Below are positions 35,807 to 45,399 of a stretch of 64,000 bases of DNA, in pieces (position 1 is the stretch's first letter; every line of letters starts with the position of its first letter). Made by a program: the position numbers and the translations under genes. The notes beneath the pieces were generated by a model. It was not told the DNA's origin, ran no database searches, and saw nothing but the letters and a program-made list of their open reading frames with translations. This DNA comes from Periplaneta americana (taxonomy: Eukaryota > Arthropoda > Insecta > Blattodea > Blattidae), in assembly GCF_040183065.1 (NCBI RefSeq), contig NC_091120.1, forward strand, positions 179,453,396 through 179,517,395, in the 5' to 3' direction.

Positions 35807-35939
35807 GTAAGCCTATTCTTCAAATATCGTGCTGCGACAGCGCCTGGTTGCCTGTTAAGTGTCGCGTATCGATACGCTTCACTGGCTGCAACCTGTACAA
35901 ATCTACCCCTTTCCACTGGCTAAAACATCAGTGAAGGAA

Positions 35940-36048
35940 CAGTACATGGATTGTATGCGGAGACTAAGACAAAGGCGGAAAATATGAAAGATTAGAGAAT
36001 GCTGGGTTTGCAGTAAAAGACCTGCCCTTGGACAGAAAACTATGAATG
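35940..36048 (+). repeat. short dispersed repeat, plus copy
   Basis: Partner of 22738-22850: contains GGCGGAAAATATGAAAGATT, GCTGGGTTTGCAGT and AAAGACCTGCCCTTGG. It ends where the duplicated flank of the next element begins. Confidence 0.75.
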
Positions 36049-37664
36049 AATGACAATTTGGTAGAATTCTAGAAAAGAAAATGGGGTTACCCGAAGAAAA
36101 TATCCCCTAACACTACAGTTTGATCCGTTTGGGTATGGATAATATTAATTTATCATTATAAAGCTAATATGTAACCCGTTGAATTCCAAGCTCTCTCTGT
36201 TATCCTGGACTTTCCTAATGGCATACTCTAGAGCAAAGTTAAAAAGTAAAGGTGATAGTGCATCTCCTTGCTTTACCCCACAGTGAATTGGAAACGCATC
36301 TGACAGAAACTGACCTACACGAACTCTGCTGTACGTTTCACTGAGACACATTTTAATTAATCGAACTAGTTTCTTGGGAATACCAAATTCAATAAGAATA
36401 TCATATAAAACTTCTCTCTTAACCGAGTCATATGCCTTTTTTAAATCTATGAAGAACTAGTGCACTGTACCCTTATACTTCCATTTTTTCTCCAATATCT
36501 ATCGAATACAAAATATTTATTATGTCCACAAACGATTAGGGAAAACAAGGGAATTTTACTTGAAGCAAGTAAAGGGATAGGTTTGGAAGTAAATCCCGAA
36601 AAGACAAAGTATATGATCATGTCTCGTGACGAGAATATTGTACGAAATGGAAATATAAAAATTGGAGATTTATCTTTTGAAGAGGTGGAGAAGTTCAAAT
36701 ATCTGGGAGCAACAGTAACAAATATAAATGATACTCGGGAGGAAATTAAACACAGAATAAATATGGGAAATACCTGTTATTATTCGGTTGAGAAACTTTT
36801 ATCATCCAGTCTGCTGTCGAAAAATCTGAAAGTTAGAATTTATAAAACAGTTACATTACCGGTTGTTCTGTATGGTTATGAAACTTGCACTCTCACTTTG
36901 AGAGATTAAGGGTGTTTGAGAATAAGGTGCTTAGGAAAAATATTTGGGGCTAAGAGGGATGAAGTTACAGGAGAATGGAGAAAGTTACACAACACAGAAC
37001 TGCACGCATTGTATTCTTCACCTGACGTAATTAGGAACATTAAATCCAGTCGTTTGAGATGGGCAGAGCATGTAGCACGTATGGGCGAATCCAGAAAAGC
37101 ATATAGTGTGTTAGTTGGGAGGCCGGAGGGAAAAAGACCTTTAGGGAGGCCGAGACGTAGATGGGAAGATAATATTAAAATGGATTTAAGGGAGGTGGGT
37201 TATAATGATAGCGAATGGATTAATCTTGCTCAGGATTGGGACCAATGGCGGGCTTATGTGAGGGTGGCAATGAACCTCCGGGTTCCTTAAAAGCCAGTAA
37301 GTAAGTAAATAAAGCTATTATGATAGTAGGGAAATTGTCTTATATTATGATTGAAAGATGGGTGTTTCCATATATGACTGTCAACAATGCATAATCTGAA
37401 AGAACAAATGAAAACCGTAGATGATTAAAATGGCAACTACAAACCAACAGCGGGCACAATGTGTTCTTTGGTATGCTGAATTTGAGAGTGTTAAAAGAGT
37501 TCAAAGGGAATTTCGACGTGAGTATGGTGTGCGTAATGTACCTAAATACGATTCCGTAATGTTGTGGTATCGAACATTTGTAGAAACAGGTTCTGTGTTA
37601 AAAAAAAACATGCAGGAGGTCGCAGTCGAAACCCAGTACGAGAAGCAGCTATCTCTTGCTCGAT
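36049..37664 (+). mobile_element. first unit of a tandem duplication: flank plus 5' part of a DUF4817/DDE transposon
   Basis: Consists of a 72-bp flank (36049-36120, ending ATCCCCTAACACTACAG), the transposon left end TGATCCGTTTGGGTATGGAT (36121), a LINE insertion (36169-37308), and the continuing transposon with an N-terminal frame at about 37421-37605: AQCVLWYAEFESVKRVQREF, RREYGVRNVPKYDS. This helix-turn-helix type is Pfam DUF4817, common at the N-terminus of insect mariner-related transposases. The unit breaks off after CAGCTATCTCTTGCTC, and the flank sequence then repeats at 37665. Confidence 0.85.
36169..37308 (+). mobile_element. twin-primed (TAAG)n LINE insertion
   Basis: Left part (about 36172-36522) is in minus orientation: it reads [57 protein letters not shown] and ends LEFNGLH. 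Right part (36524-37305) is in plus orientation: [65 protein letters not shown] stop, then with a frame change RLRWAEHVARMGESRKAY to the AGTAAGTAAATA tail. The missing piece at the junction is about 15 codons and contains the YADD box. Flanks ATAAAGCTA on both sides are the target duplication. This inversion pattern is that produced by twin priming. Confidence 0.92.
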
Positions 37665-38445
37665 TGACAATTTAATAGATTTCTAGAAGAGATAATGGGA
37701 TTACCCGAAGAAATTATCCCCTAACACTACACTTTGATCCGTTTGGGTATGGATAATATTAATTTATTATTATAAAGCTATTATGATAGTAGGAAAAATT
37801 TCTTGCTGGTTATGTTATGATTGAAAGATGGTGTTTCCATATATTACAATCAACAATGCATAATCTGAAAGGACAAATGAAAATCGTAGATGATTAAAAT
37901 GGCTACTACAAATCAACATCGGGCACAATGCGTTCTTTGGTATGCTAAATTTGAGAGTGTTAAAAGAGTTCAAAAGGGAATTTCGACGTGAGTATGGTGT
38001 GCGTAATGTATCTAAATACGATTCCATAATGTGGTATCGAAAATTTGTAGAAACAGGTTCTGTGTTTAAAAAAACATGCAAGAGGTCACAGGCGAAAGTC
38101 AGTACGAGAAGCAGCTACCTCTTGGCTTGGCCCCCAAACTCCCCAGATCTAACTCCTCCTGACTTCTTCGTGTGGGGTTTTGTTAAAGACATTGTCTATT
38201 CACAGAAACCCAGGAACATCGATGATCTGAGAGGAAAAATTACTCAAGCTTTTCAAAAAATAACCCCTCTTATGTTACAACGGACATGGGCTGAATTGCA
38301 TCACCGTTATGAGTTGTGCAATCGGGTCATGTTGAGCTCTGAGGAATCTCCCATCTTTCAGTGTTTATGCACAAAGTTTCAACAAATAAAGTTCAGTAGT
38401 AAATGTTTTACGGTGTTTTTATTTTATCCATACCCAAACGGATCA
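37665..38445 (+). mobile_element. second unit: internally deleted DUF4817/DDE transposon
   Basis: The 70-bp flank repeat (37665-37734) is followed by a complete element, 37735-38445 (711 bp), with inverted ends TGATCCGTTTGGGTATGGAT and its reverse complement at 38426-38445. Coding remains: an N-terminal DUF4817-like block (FRREYGVRNVSKYDSI, FVETGSVFKK, about 37980-38070) joined directly to the end of a DDE domain (LAWPPNSPDLTPPDFFVWGF, RTWAELHHRYELCN, about 38125-38325). The central catalytic part is deleted and there are frame changes near 37975 and 38085. Non-autonomous derivative. Confidence 0.88.
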
Positions 38446-38471
38446 GCTTGTATTATTGTACTCCTAAAATT

Positions 38472-38854
38472 TTATTATGGATTTATTAATTTGTCCTACA
38501 GAATTATCTCTGTAATGTTGACAATTAATATTTGAGGAGAAAAATTCGCTCCGGCGCCGGGGATCGAACCCGGGGTCCTTGGTTCTACGTACCAAGCGCT
38601 CTGACCACTGAGCTACGCCGAATTCAATCCACAGCACCGGATCGAATCTTCCTCCTTCAGTGTTTTCCCTTTGTGGCCTGACTCCAAGTTAGGCATATAT
38701 GTTGACTAACTGCCATTATACTAGGAGCGCACTCAGTTGAGTGACTTATTTGGCCGGGATTCCGCAGTTATGATGCACTGGTAGCTATGAGAATATTATA
38801 GATTTATTAATTTGCCCTACAGAATAATCTCTGTAATGTTGACAATTAATATGC
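38472..38854 (-). repeat. tRNA-like repeat unit E1 with long direct repeats
   Basis: A 58-bp sequence (CCTACAGAAT..CTCTGTAATGTTGACAAT) at 38472-38532 recurs at 38798-38854 with about three differences. Between lies a minus-strand tRNA-like fold (about 38550-38622): A-box-like TAGCTCAGTGGTCAGAGC, anticodon arm TTGGT-ACGTAGA-ACCAA, B box GGGTTCGATCC, then CGCCGG pairing with the CGGCG start, and TTTTT a few bases on, a Pol III stop. The rest (38623-38797) includes CACTCAGTTGAGTG and GGCCGGGATTCCG, also present in E3. Either about 1.2 units of a 326-bp tandem repeat or a SINE-like insertion. Confidence 0.75.
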
Positions 38855-39060
38855 CATACTACACCTGGATTAAGACACAGTAGGAATTATGGACCAAGAC
38901 TATACAATTCAGTATTGAAAAATAATCCAGACCTAAGCAATTTACACATTCTTAAGTTTAAAAATAAAGTGAAAATGTTTGTATGATATTTGATCAATTT
39001 TATTTTTTTAAGTGTTACTAGCATTATATGGTCCTAATTTTTATTGTATTTATCTGATGC
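38855..39060 (+). pseudogene. LINE ORF2 C-terminal end
   Basis: Reads NYGPRLYNSVLKNNPDLSNL then LKFKNKVKMFV and stop near 38985, the usual end of a jockey-superfamily reverse transcriptase ORF. An in-frame stop lies just before it. The 3' UTR continues for an uncertain distance. Confidence 0.7.
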
Positions 39061-39655
39061 AGGTAACCTATAATATAAAACATTGTAATAAATGTAAATA
39101 CTGTAGATCATTTTCTTAATTAATAACAGTGTATATCTCCAACAAATGATTTCTTAGCATCGCCACAGATACACTTGATTGTACTTGTCACTATCTCTTG
39201 TCACTAGAGAGTTCTTGAAATTTATATTTTCCCCGCCATTCATAAAATATTTTGATATGACACCTCTTGCATAAAAGGGGAGATCTATAACTGAAACTAG
39301 ATTATTATATTTCAGTATTATTTCTTTTTATCCTGGTAATAATGAACAGTTTGACTCTTAGACATTTTGTTTTTGCAGCATTAACTTCCCATGATTGTAC
39401 GAGAAGATTCGAAGAGAACGGCAGTTACGTAGACTTTCGGCTTCCCCCTACTACCATTAATGCACAACACAATGTCAATACGGCGGTTGCTGTCGTCTGC
39501 GTTACAACGAACTTTTCTGTTGATTTTCGAGTTCGTCATTTTTTCCGGTTATTATATGCTTATTTAAGCTGTGTTAACTCTCGCTAGTGGTTTTATATTT
39601 TATTTTATCCGTCTTAGTATTTATTTTATTATTGTAAATATTTTCGTTTTATCAC

Positions 39656-39709
<54 letters not shown>

Positions 39710-39879
39710 GTGTTACTATTATTTCTATCATCAGCATTATTATTTGATCCCTATAAAATTTATGTAGACTACTGGACTGTACCCGAGCACGAGCATATGC
39801 TCATTTCGGGTATCTATTCATATGTATTAATTTCAAATGCAAATTGTAAATAAATAAATTGTAATTTGTAAAAAAAAAA
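39061..39879 (+). other. LINE-like 3' UTR with hairpin and (TTA)n
   Basis: Contains the conserved LINE hairpin at 39780-39812, a (TTA)n tract at about 39656-39711, and ends AATAAATAAATTGTAATTTG then poly-A (39871-39881). The frame 39342-39587 (plus, 81 codons) is not recognised. Whether 39061-39560 belongs to the same LINE is unclear. Confidence 0.55.
39780..39812 (+). other. conserved LINE 3' hairpin, copy 2
   Basis: Stem TACCCGA (39780-39786) with TCGGGTA (39806-39812), internal loop GCAC/ATT, upper stem GAGC/GCTC, loop ATAT. Same layout as 3134-3164, different stem base pairs. Confidence 0.8.
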
Positions 39880-40134
39880 AATATTTGAGGAGAAAAATTC
39901 GCTCCAACGCCGGGGATCGAACCCGGGTCCTTGGTTCTACGTACCAAGCGCTCTGACCACTGAGCTACGCCGAATTCAATCTTTAGCACCGGATCGAATC
40001 TGCCTCCTTCAGTGTTTTCCCTTTGTAGCCTGATTGAATTCGGTGTAGTCCAGTGGTCAGAGCGCTTGGTACGTAGAACCAAGGACCAGGGTTCGATCCC
40101 CGGCGCCGGAGCGAATGTTTCTCCTCAAATATTA
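39880..40134. repeat. tRNA-like unit E2 as a 100-bp-arm palindrome
   Basis: Left arm 39880-39980 carries the tRNA-like sequence on the minus strand; right arm 40033-40134 carries it on the plus strand (CAGTGGTCAGAGCGCTTGGT, GGTTCGATCCCCGGCGCCGG). Outer ends are AATATTTGAGGAG and its complement. The 52-bp spacer (CAGTGTTTTCCCTTTGTAGC) matches E1 downstream of its tRNA. The plus copy lacks the T-run (TGTTTC) and has lost a base pair in the acceptor region. Confidence 0.85.
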
Positions 40135-40136
40135 AT

Positions 40137-41053
40137 CCTAAAATTTTAATTTAAATCTCCGAGTTTCAAAACCCGATCCTCTGAAAAGCCAATTTCCTGG
40201 CGGTTCGCGACTGCATAGAGACGTGAAATGTAAGTTTCAAATTCACATCCAGGGTCATCATAATTCTGTTTCAGAGCGTGACCAGAACATAAAGGGTATG
40301 TTTCGCCCGGTTTTATTACCGATTTAATTTTTTCCCGTACTATAAATTTCGTTAGTTGTTCGAACAAGCAGTTACTGGAGCTAATTATAATATGGATCGA
40401 TTCTTCCTATGCTACGAATAGTGTAACTCTTGTAACAAATTTATTTGTGGGTAAGGGATGAAGAGAGAGAGACGGAGGGCGTTGGTTATCAACAGCATAT
40501 AGATCTGCGCTGCAATGCACACACCCCATTCCTGAGGGAGAGGGGGGGGCGGGTTACACCAGCTACGAGATTGTACAAAAACAAATACCCAATACAATAT
40601 TTCTATGTATTCTACACATACACATTAAGGGATGAAAAACAGGGTTCAGTAATCATGAAAATGCACGCATTCAACCCTCCCTTTTTTTTTTCGACCACCA
40701 TGTGTGTTCAGTTTACATAGCATTACAACAAGCTGCGGTTTTCATCAAGGACGAGTTGAAAATTATTTGTTTCCAATAAAAATAAAACCATGGACTTTTG
40801 TCGATTCCGATCCTGTGCAACATAATGGAATGTCAACTGGGAGAAAACTGATGCAATATGGGATAAAATACAGTATAATCTCGTCTATACGTAACGTGGT
40901 TATACGTGGTTTTGGTTTGCACGTAATTATGCACAGATTCTGGCGAAATTACATTTAGTTGCATATAAATTAATTCTGAATTTACGTAATTCGCTTTTGT
41001 TAGTAGTATTTTAATAGACTTTGAATTACACGTACTCTTCTTGGCTTTGCTAT
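40137..41053. other. unassigned stretch, possible Tigger-type end
   Basis: The minus-strand frame 40146-40367 (73 codons) reads RLYAVANRQEIGFSEDRVLK near its end and has no recognised family. At about 40870 TACAGTATAATCTCGTCTAT resembles pogo/Tigger ends but no partner end was found. A run of eight G lies at about 40541-40548. Confidence 0.35.
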
Positions 41054-41061
41054 GTAATAAC

Positions 41062-41980
41062 CAGGTTTCGAGACTTCGGACCCGATAGAGCAGTTCAGTA
41101 GGAAATCCGCATAACGGCGTACTGAGTATAGTGGTAAAGCGTACAGTGGGTGGGGGTACTGTAGAATGAATGCCAACAAATACGCAAAGGAAAACACTCT
41201 GGATTTGAAGGTTCTGACGAATAATTTGGTTTTCATACAAACAGTGTCTGAAACTATTACACGGTTAGAAAAGTCAGAGCAAGAGATGCCGGAAGCCCTC
41301 AAATTAATTTAGAAAATGACACAGAGAATTAATGAGACATCAAGTACACCGGTTACTGAACTTGTAAAACAGAAGTGGAAATCAATTGTATGTAAAAATA
41401 ACGGTTATGGAACATTGTGTAACATAAACAACAAATTAGTGGACATACTCGTAGAGTCACCCGAGAATAAAAGACTGTCTCTTAGAGACTGCAATGATGT
41501 TAGGTTTTTTCGTTTTGCTCCTATCACGCCATGCGACGTAGAGCGCAGCTTTTCACAGTACAAACTGTGTTTGGCAGGTAACCGAAAAATATTTACGTTT
41601 GAGACACTGATAATGTATCTTGTAGTAGGTACATTGCAATTCGGTACTGTAACTGCACTTCCAAAAGACGACCAATAGGATAAATGAAAAAAATTAAAAT
41701 TGCTACTTGCTTATTTCCACCATTAACACTGTGTATAATTAAACACAAATGCTTATAAAAGACAGGAGAATAAATGCTTTTTCACATTCTTTTGACATCA
41801 TTGTGTAATGTATATTTACTTTCAGAATGTACATGTGTTTCCCCATACTACCGTACTCTACTCTAAATAGCAACGTTGTTACCTCAACACATCTCTACCT
41901 TTCACTACCTGCAGCGAGTCAACAACCTATAGTACATGCACAGTACACTTATTGTATCGGGTCCAAAATCTCGAAGCCTG
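41062..41980 (+). mobile_element. hAT deletion derivative 1, 919 bp
   Basis: Ends CAGGTTTCGAGACTTCGGAC and, reversed, CAGGCTTCGAGATTTTGGAC; flanking octamers GTAATAAC (41054-41061) and GTAATAAA (41981-41988). Inside, a frame from 41167 to 41678 with one in-frame TAG (near 41311) ends in the hAT dimerisation region: FRFAPITPCDVERSFSQYK and IFTFETLIMYLVVGTLQF. The N-terminal zinc finger and the catalytic core are missing. Confidence 0.88.
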
Positions 41981-42081
41981 GTAATAAAGTTTCATTTTAA
42001 CTTTACACGATTTGTCTTATGACTTCGAATCAGAGTTTAAGCCACAGTCGCATTTGTCGCATTTTGCTTCTCGATTTATAG

Positions 42082-42085
42082 AAAT

Positions 42086-42157
<72 letters not shown>

Positions 42158-42462
42158 ATTTAAATATACAGAAGAATATAATTACAAACAGAGAAATATA
42201 AATAAAATAATACAAACAATATAAAAAAGGAGATACAGTAGTATTAACAAAATTTGAGACCGAATGAGCAATGCTCGTGTTCGGTCGCAGTTCAGCTATA
42301 ATATTAATAGGCCTATAAGAGAATGTAAAATAAAATAGGAAATAGAATTAAAATTACAGTTACAGAAATTATATAATACAATATTAAATAAGAGAAATAT
42401 AGAAAATAAAAAAAAATAATAATAAAAATAAATAAGTAAAATAAAATAGGACAAACTTTGAA
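42082..42462 (-). mobile_element. LINE 3'-end insertion
   Basis: Minus-strand 3' UTR only: (TTTA)n tail on plus at 42085-42155, hairpin at 42258-42286, AT-rich to about 42462. It interrupts tandem copy 1 of the hAT segment; copy 2 (near 43245-43265) has the uninterrupted sequence. Confidence 0.8.
42258..42286 (-). other. conserved LINE 3' hairpin, copy 3
   Basis: On the minus strand: GACCGA, internal loop ACAC, GAGC, loop ATT, GCTC, AT, TCGGTC. Same architecture as copies 1 and 2 with yet another outer stem. Confidence 0.8.
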
Positions 42463-43199
42463 TGTAAATGTGCAAAAATACGACGACCACATTGGACTTC
42501 AGAAACGAAGATGGTAATGGAGAAAATGAAATCAGAGATGTGTTTGAACTAATCTGAATTTAAATGAAGTGCTAATGGCATGGACAATGTTCAAAAAGGT
42601 ATTGAGCAATAGATGTTCAGAAATTGATTTCAAAGAGTTGGTGCAATTCATGTAAGTTAAGTGAATAATTTCTTCTAATTGATTTATATACAGTAATTCC
42701 ATCGCATACTGTAAATTGTGAGCGAGGATTTAGTTGCATGAATCTTGTAAAAACTGGAATTAGAAACCGCCTTTCAGTAAAAAGAGTTAGCACTCTGCTA
42801 ACAATAAATCTTGAAGGGCCTACTAGTGAAGAATTTTAATATTTAGAGTGCCCATAAAATAACGTATTTTAATGTGATGTAAATTCAGCAGTAATTGATT
42901 CTAAACATACCTACGTCTGATGATTTACTTACATAAATATATCTAGAGTGTAGTGAGATGGATTGAAAGTAATAAAACAGTGTGGTATTTTCACTTGAAC
43001 TTTCCATCCCAGAACGGTACAAAATGCTAAATTCGAATATAAAAATGCTGTAAAATGCTAAATTAGATTTTTAAAGTGCCAAATTTGTAATTTTAAATTG
43101 CTAAAATCTACCATCTCTACCAAATTTATTAACGTTGTATGTTCTTTGAGAACGAGTTGTGATTAGAATATGATGAAATGTGAAGGGACGATTGACTTC

Positions 43200-43774
43200 T
43201 CTCCAGGGTTTGAATCAAAGTCTCATTTGTCGCGTTTTGCTACTAAAAATGCAACGAACTTTCAATGAAAATGTGCAAAAATGCGACAATCACATTGTAC
43301 TTCAGAAACGAAGATGCTAACGGAGAAAATGAGATCAGAGATGATACGAATTAGTCAATTCTGGAGAATCTAAATTTAAAGCAAACGTTAATGGCATGGA
43401 CAATGTTCAAAAAGATATTGAGCAATAGATGTTCAGAATTGGATTTCAAAGAGTTGGTGCAATTCATATATAAGTTAAGTGAAAAATTTCTTCTAATTGA
43501 TTTATATAATCCATCGCATACTGTAAATTGTGATCGAGGATTTAGTTGCATGAATCTTGTAAAAACTGGAATTAGAAACCGCCTTTCAGTAAAAAAATAA
43601 TTAGCACTCTGCTAACAATAAATATTGAAGGGCCTACTAGTAAAGAATTTCAATGTTTAGAGTGCCCATAAAATAACGTATTTTAATGTGATGTAAATTC
43701 AGCAGTAATTGATTCTAAACATACCTACGTCCAATGATTTACTTACATAAGTATATTATCTAGAGTGTAATAAG
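43200..43774 (+). pseudogene. hAT C-terminal region, tandem copy 2
   Basis: Better preserved than copy 1: open frame 43391-43600 reads MFKKILSNRCSELDFKELV, FLLIDLYNPSHTVN and CDRGFSCMNLVKTGIRNRL, the hAT dimerisation signature. The sequence continues after the 1.29-kb hAT insertion at 45077 (ATTGAAAGTAATAAAAC). Confidence 0.82.
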
Positions 43775-45068
43775 TAGGGAACGGAATTTGGAGTAGTAAA
43801 AGCTAGTATTGGCATCTACACAGTCATTTGTTTACAACCCTTTGTACCAAGTCCTCCCCTCCATGACATACTCGCAGGTCTCTACACGTCAACAACAGGT
43901 GAACGGGACAGTTGTCGCATAAGAACTTCAACATGCAGGTTTGCAGTTCAGAGTAGTGAAGTGCGGGTACAATGCCGAAAGTGAAACCAACTAACAATAC
44001 AGTAATGAAAGACTATATTTGTAAAACGTCCAGATCAAGTATCAAAATTCAGGAAACAATTCCCTAAATTGTCGCTTCCCCCATGTCCAGTTCCTACGAG
44101 ATGGGGGTCATGGTTAGAAGCTTGCAATTATTACGCACGTCACCTCCAATCTGTGAAGAAAGTGGTCCAGTCTTTCGATACCGATGACGCGGCTGCGATT
44201 CAAATACGCCAGGAACTGCTAAATGATGAAACAATCGAGAAAGAAGTCACGGATATTAAGTCAAATTTTGGATATTTACCGGATGCCATTATTCAATTAG
44301 GAAAGTCAGGAGTAGAACTAGTTGAGCAAATAAATATTATGAGGACTATTGTAAATAAACTGAGTGCAGTAGAAGGTGAAATAGGAAAACGTGTTGGTGA
44401 AAAAATGAACAAAGTTTTGATTAAAAATGATGGATACGATATTCTTAGTCGGATTTCAGATGTACTAACAAAGACGTGTCCCAATGACGTCATTCAACAT
44501 GTGAATTTAATTGACGTATCTTGTTTCAAGTACTCTCTAATTGTCTCTGCAGATGGAGAGCGGAGTTTTTCCATGTTACAAAATTTCCTTCCTTGCAACA
44601 GAGCAAAGTTGTATTTTGAAAATTTGAAAATAATATTTACAATTTATTATAACAAGGCATAGCATTAATTGAAAATGCCATTTCGTTTGGATCTACATAT
44701 TCAGACGCGAGTTCCATACAGAAGACAACTGTCTATCAACATCAATATGTCCACTGACACGCGAAGATGCAGAGGTTCATATTTAATTACGTATATTTGT
44801 AATGTTGTTTATTGGTGTCTTGTGCGTTGCGAAGAAAAGCACATGTAGTTCAAAAAGAAATGCAGATTATGTATGTAGGTCACTATATGTCATTAAACTA
44901 CTCCATTTGTTTATTCTGAAATATATTTACAGACGTTGCGTGTAAGTTTGTATGAAGTGGACTGTACTCTTCCATGCGCCGTGACGCAGCTCGCTTGACA
45001 GTCACTGAGCTACGAATATCTATACTACGTTTCACCATTCTTTATAATACTCCAAATCCCTTTCCCTG
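43775..45068 (+). mobile_element. hAT deletion derivative 2, 1294 bp
   Basis: Ends TAGGGAACGGAATTTGGAGT and, reversed, CAGGGAAAGGGATTTGGAGT. Perfect 8-bp target duplication GTAATAAG (43767-43774, 45069-45076). Tandem copy 1 at about 42948-42975 shows the corresponding unoccupied site (AGAGTGTAGTGAGATGGATT). Internally deleted: the transposase start (43972) is followed directly by the C-terminal third. Confidence 0.96.
43972..44662 (+). pseudogene. hAT transposase, start fused out of frame to C-terminal third
   Basis: A start codon at 43972 opens MPKVKPTNNTVMKDYICK and stops at about 44066. The overlapping frame from about 44008 runs uninterrupted to 44662: RPDQVSKFRKQFPK, LPPCPVPTRWGSWLEACNYY (the RW motif of hAT transposases), YLPDAIIQLGKSGVELVEQI, and at the end ADGERSFSMLQNFLPCNRAK, the dimerisation region. 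The BED finger and the catalytic Asp-Asp region are lost at the junction. Roughly 215 codons without a stop suggest a young deletion event. Related to, but not the same subfamily as, derivative 1. Confidence 0.85.
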
Positions 45069-45076
45069 GTAATAAG

Positions 45077-45399
45077 ATTGAAAGTAATAAAACTCCAAGA
45101 AACAAATTAAATAACTTTTTGTTTCTGCATACTTTATTAATTTTATCTTTTTGCACAATTATTTCTAATATTGCACAATATAATTTTTCATTTTTGCATT
45201 TTTGCGACAATTATTTATTTTCTAGCTTAAATCCTGATCTGTACCCGCTTGAACTGTGCTATGTACTTTTAAATCCCCTACTCTCCATCCAGCAACGTTG
45301 TCAAACATCTAATATTGTAAACTTTAATAATTAGTTAAATATTGCTATTATAAGAAAATTGTTCATCTTGATTATACAACTTTTAACACTATATCACTT
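45077..45399. other. unassigned AT-rich stretch
   Basis: Continues the sequence interrupted by the hAT element for about 20 bases, then no homology recognised. Confidence 0.4.

Larger units (their letters stand above)
42030..42965 (+). pseudogene. hAT C-terminal region, tandem copy 1 (interrupted)
   Basis: Decayed coding DNA: MAWTMFKKVLSNRCSEIDFK, then with frame changes HTVN CERG FSCMNLVKTGIRNRL. The block with CERGFSCMN is the hAT dimerisation signature of ZBED-like transposases. The segment is homologous to 43200-43774 (offset about 800 bp once the LINE insertion 42082-42462 is removed). It supplies the empty site for the hAT insertion at 43775. Confidence 0.8.

Noticed and set aside
40870-41061. 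A second Tigger/pogo element
   Set aside because: One end-like sequence (CAGTATAATCTCGTC) with no matching partner end or transposase remnant.
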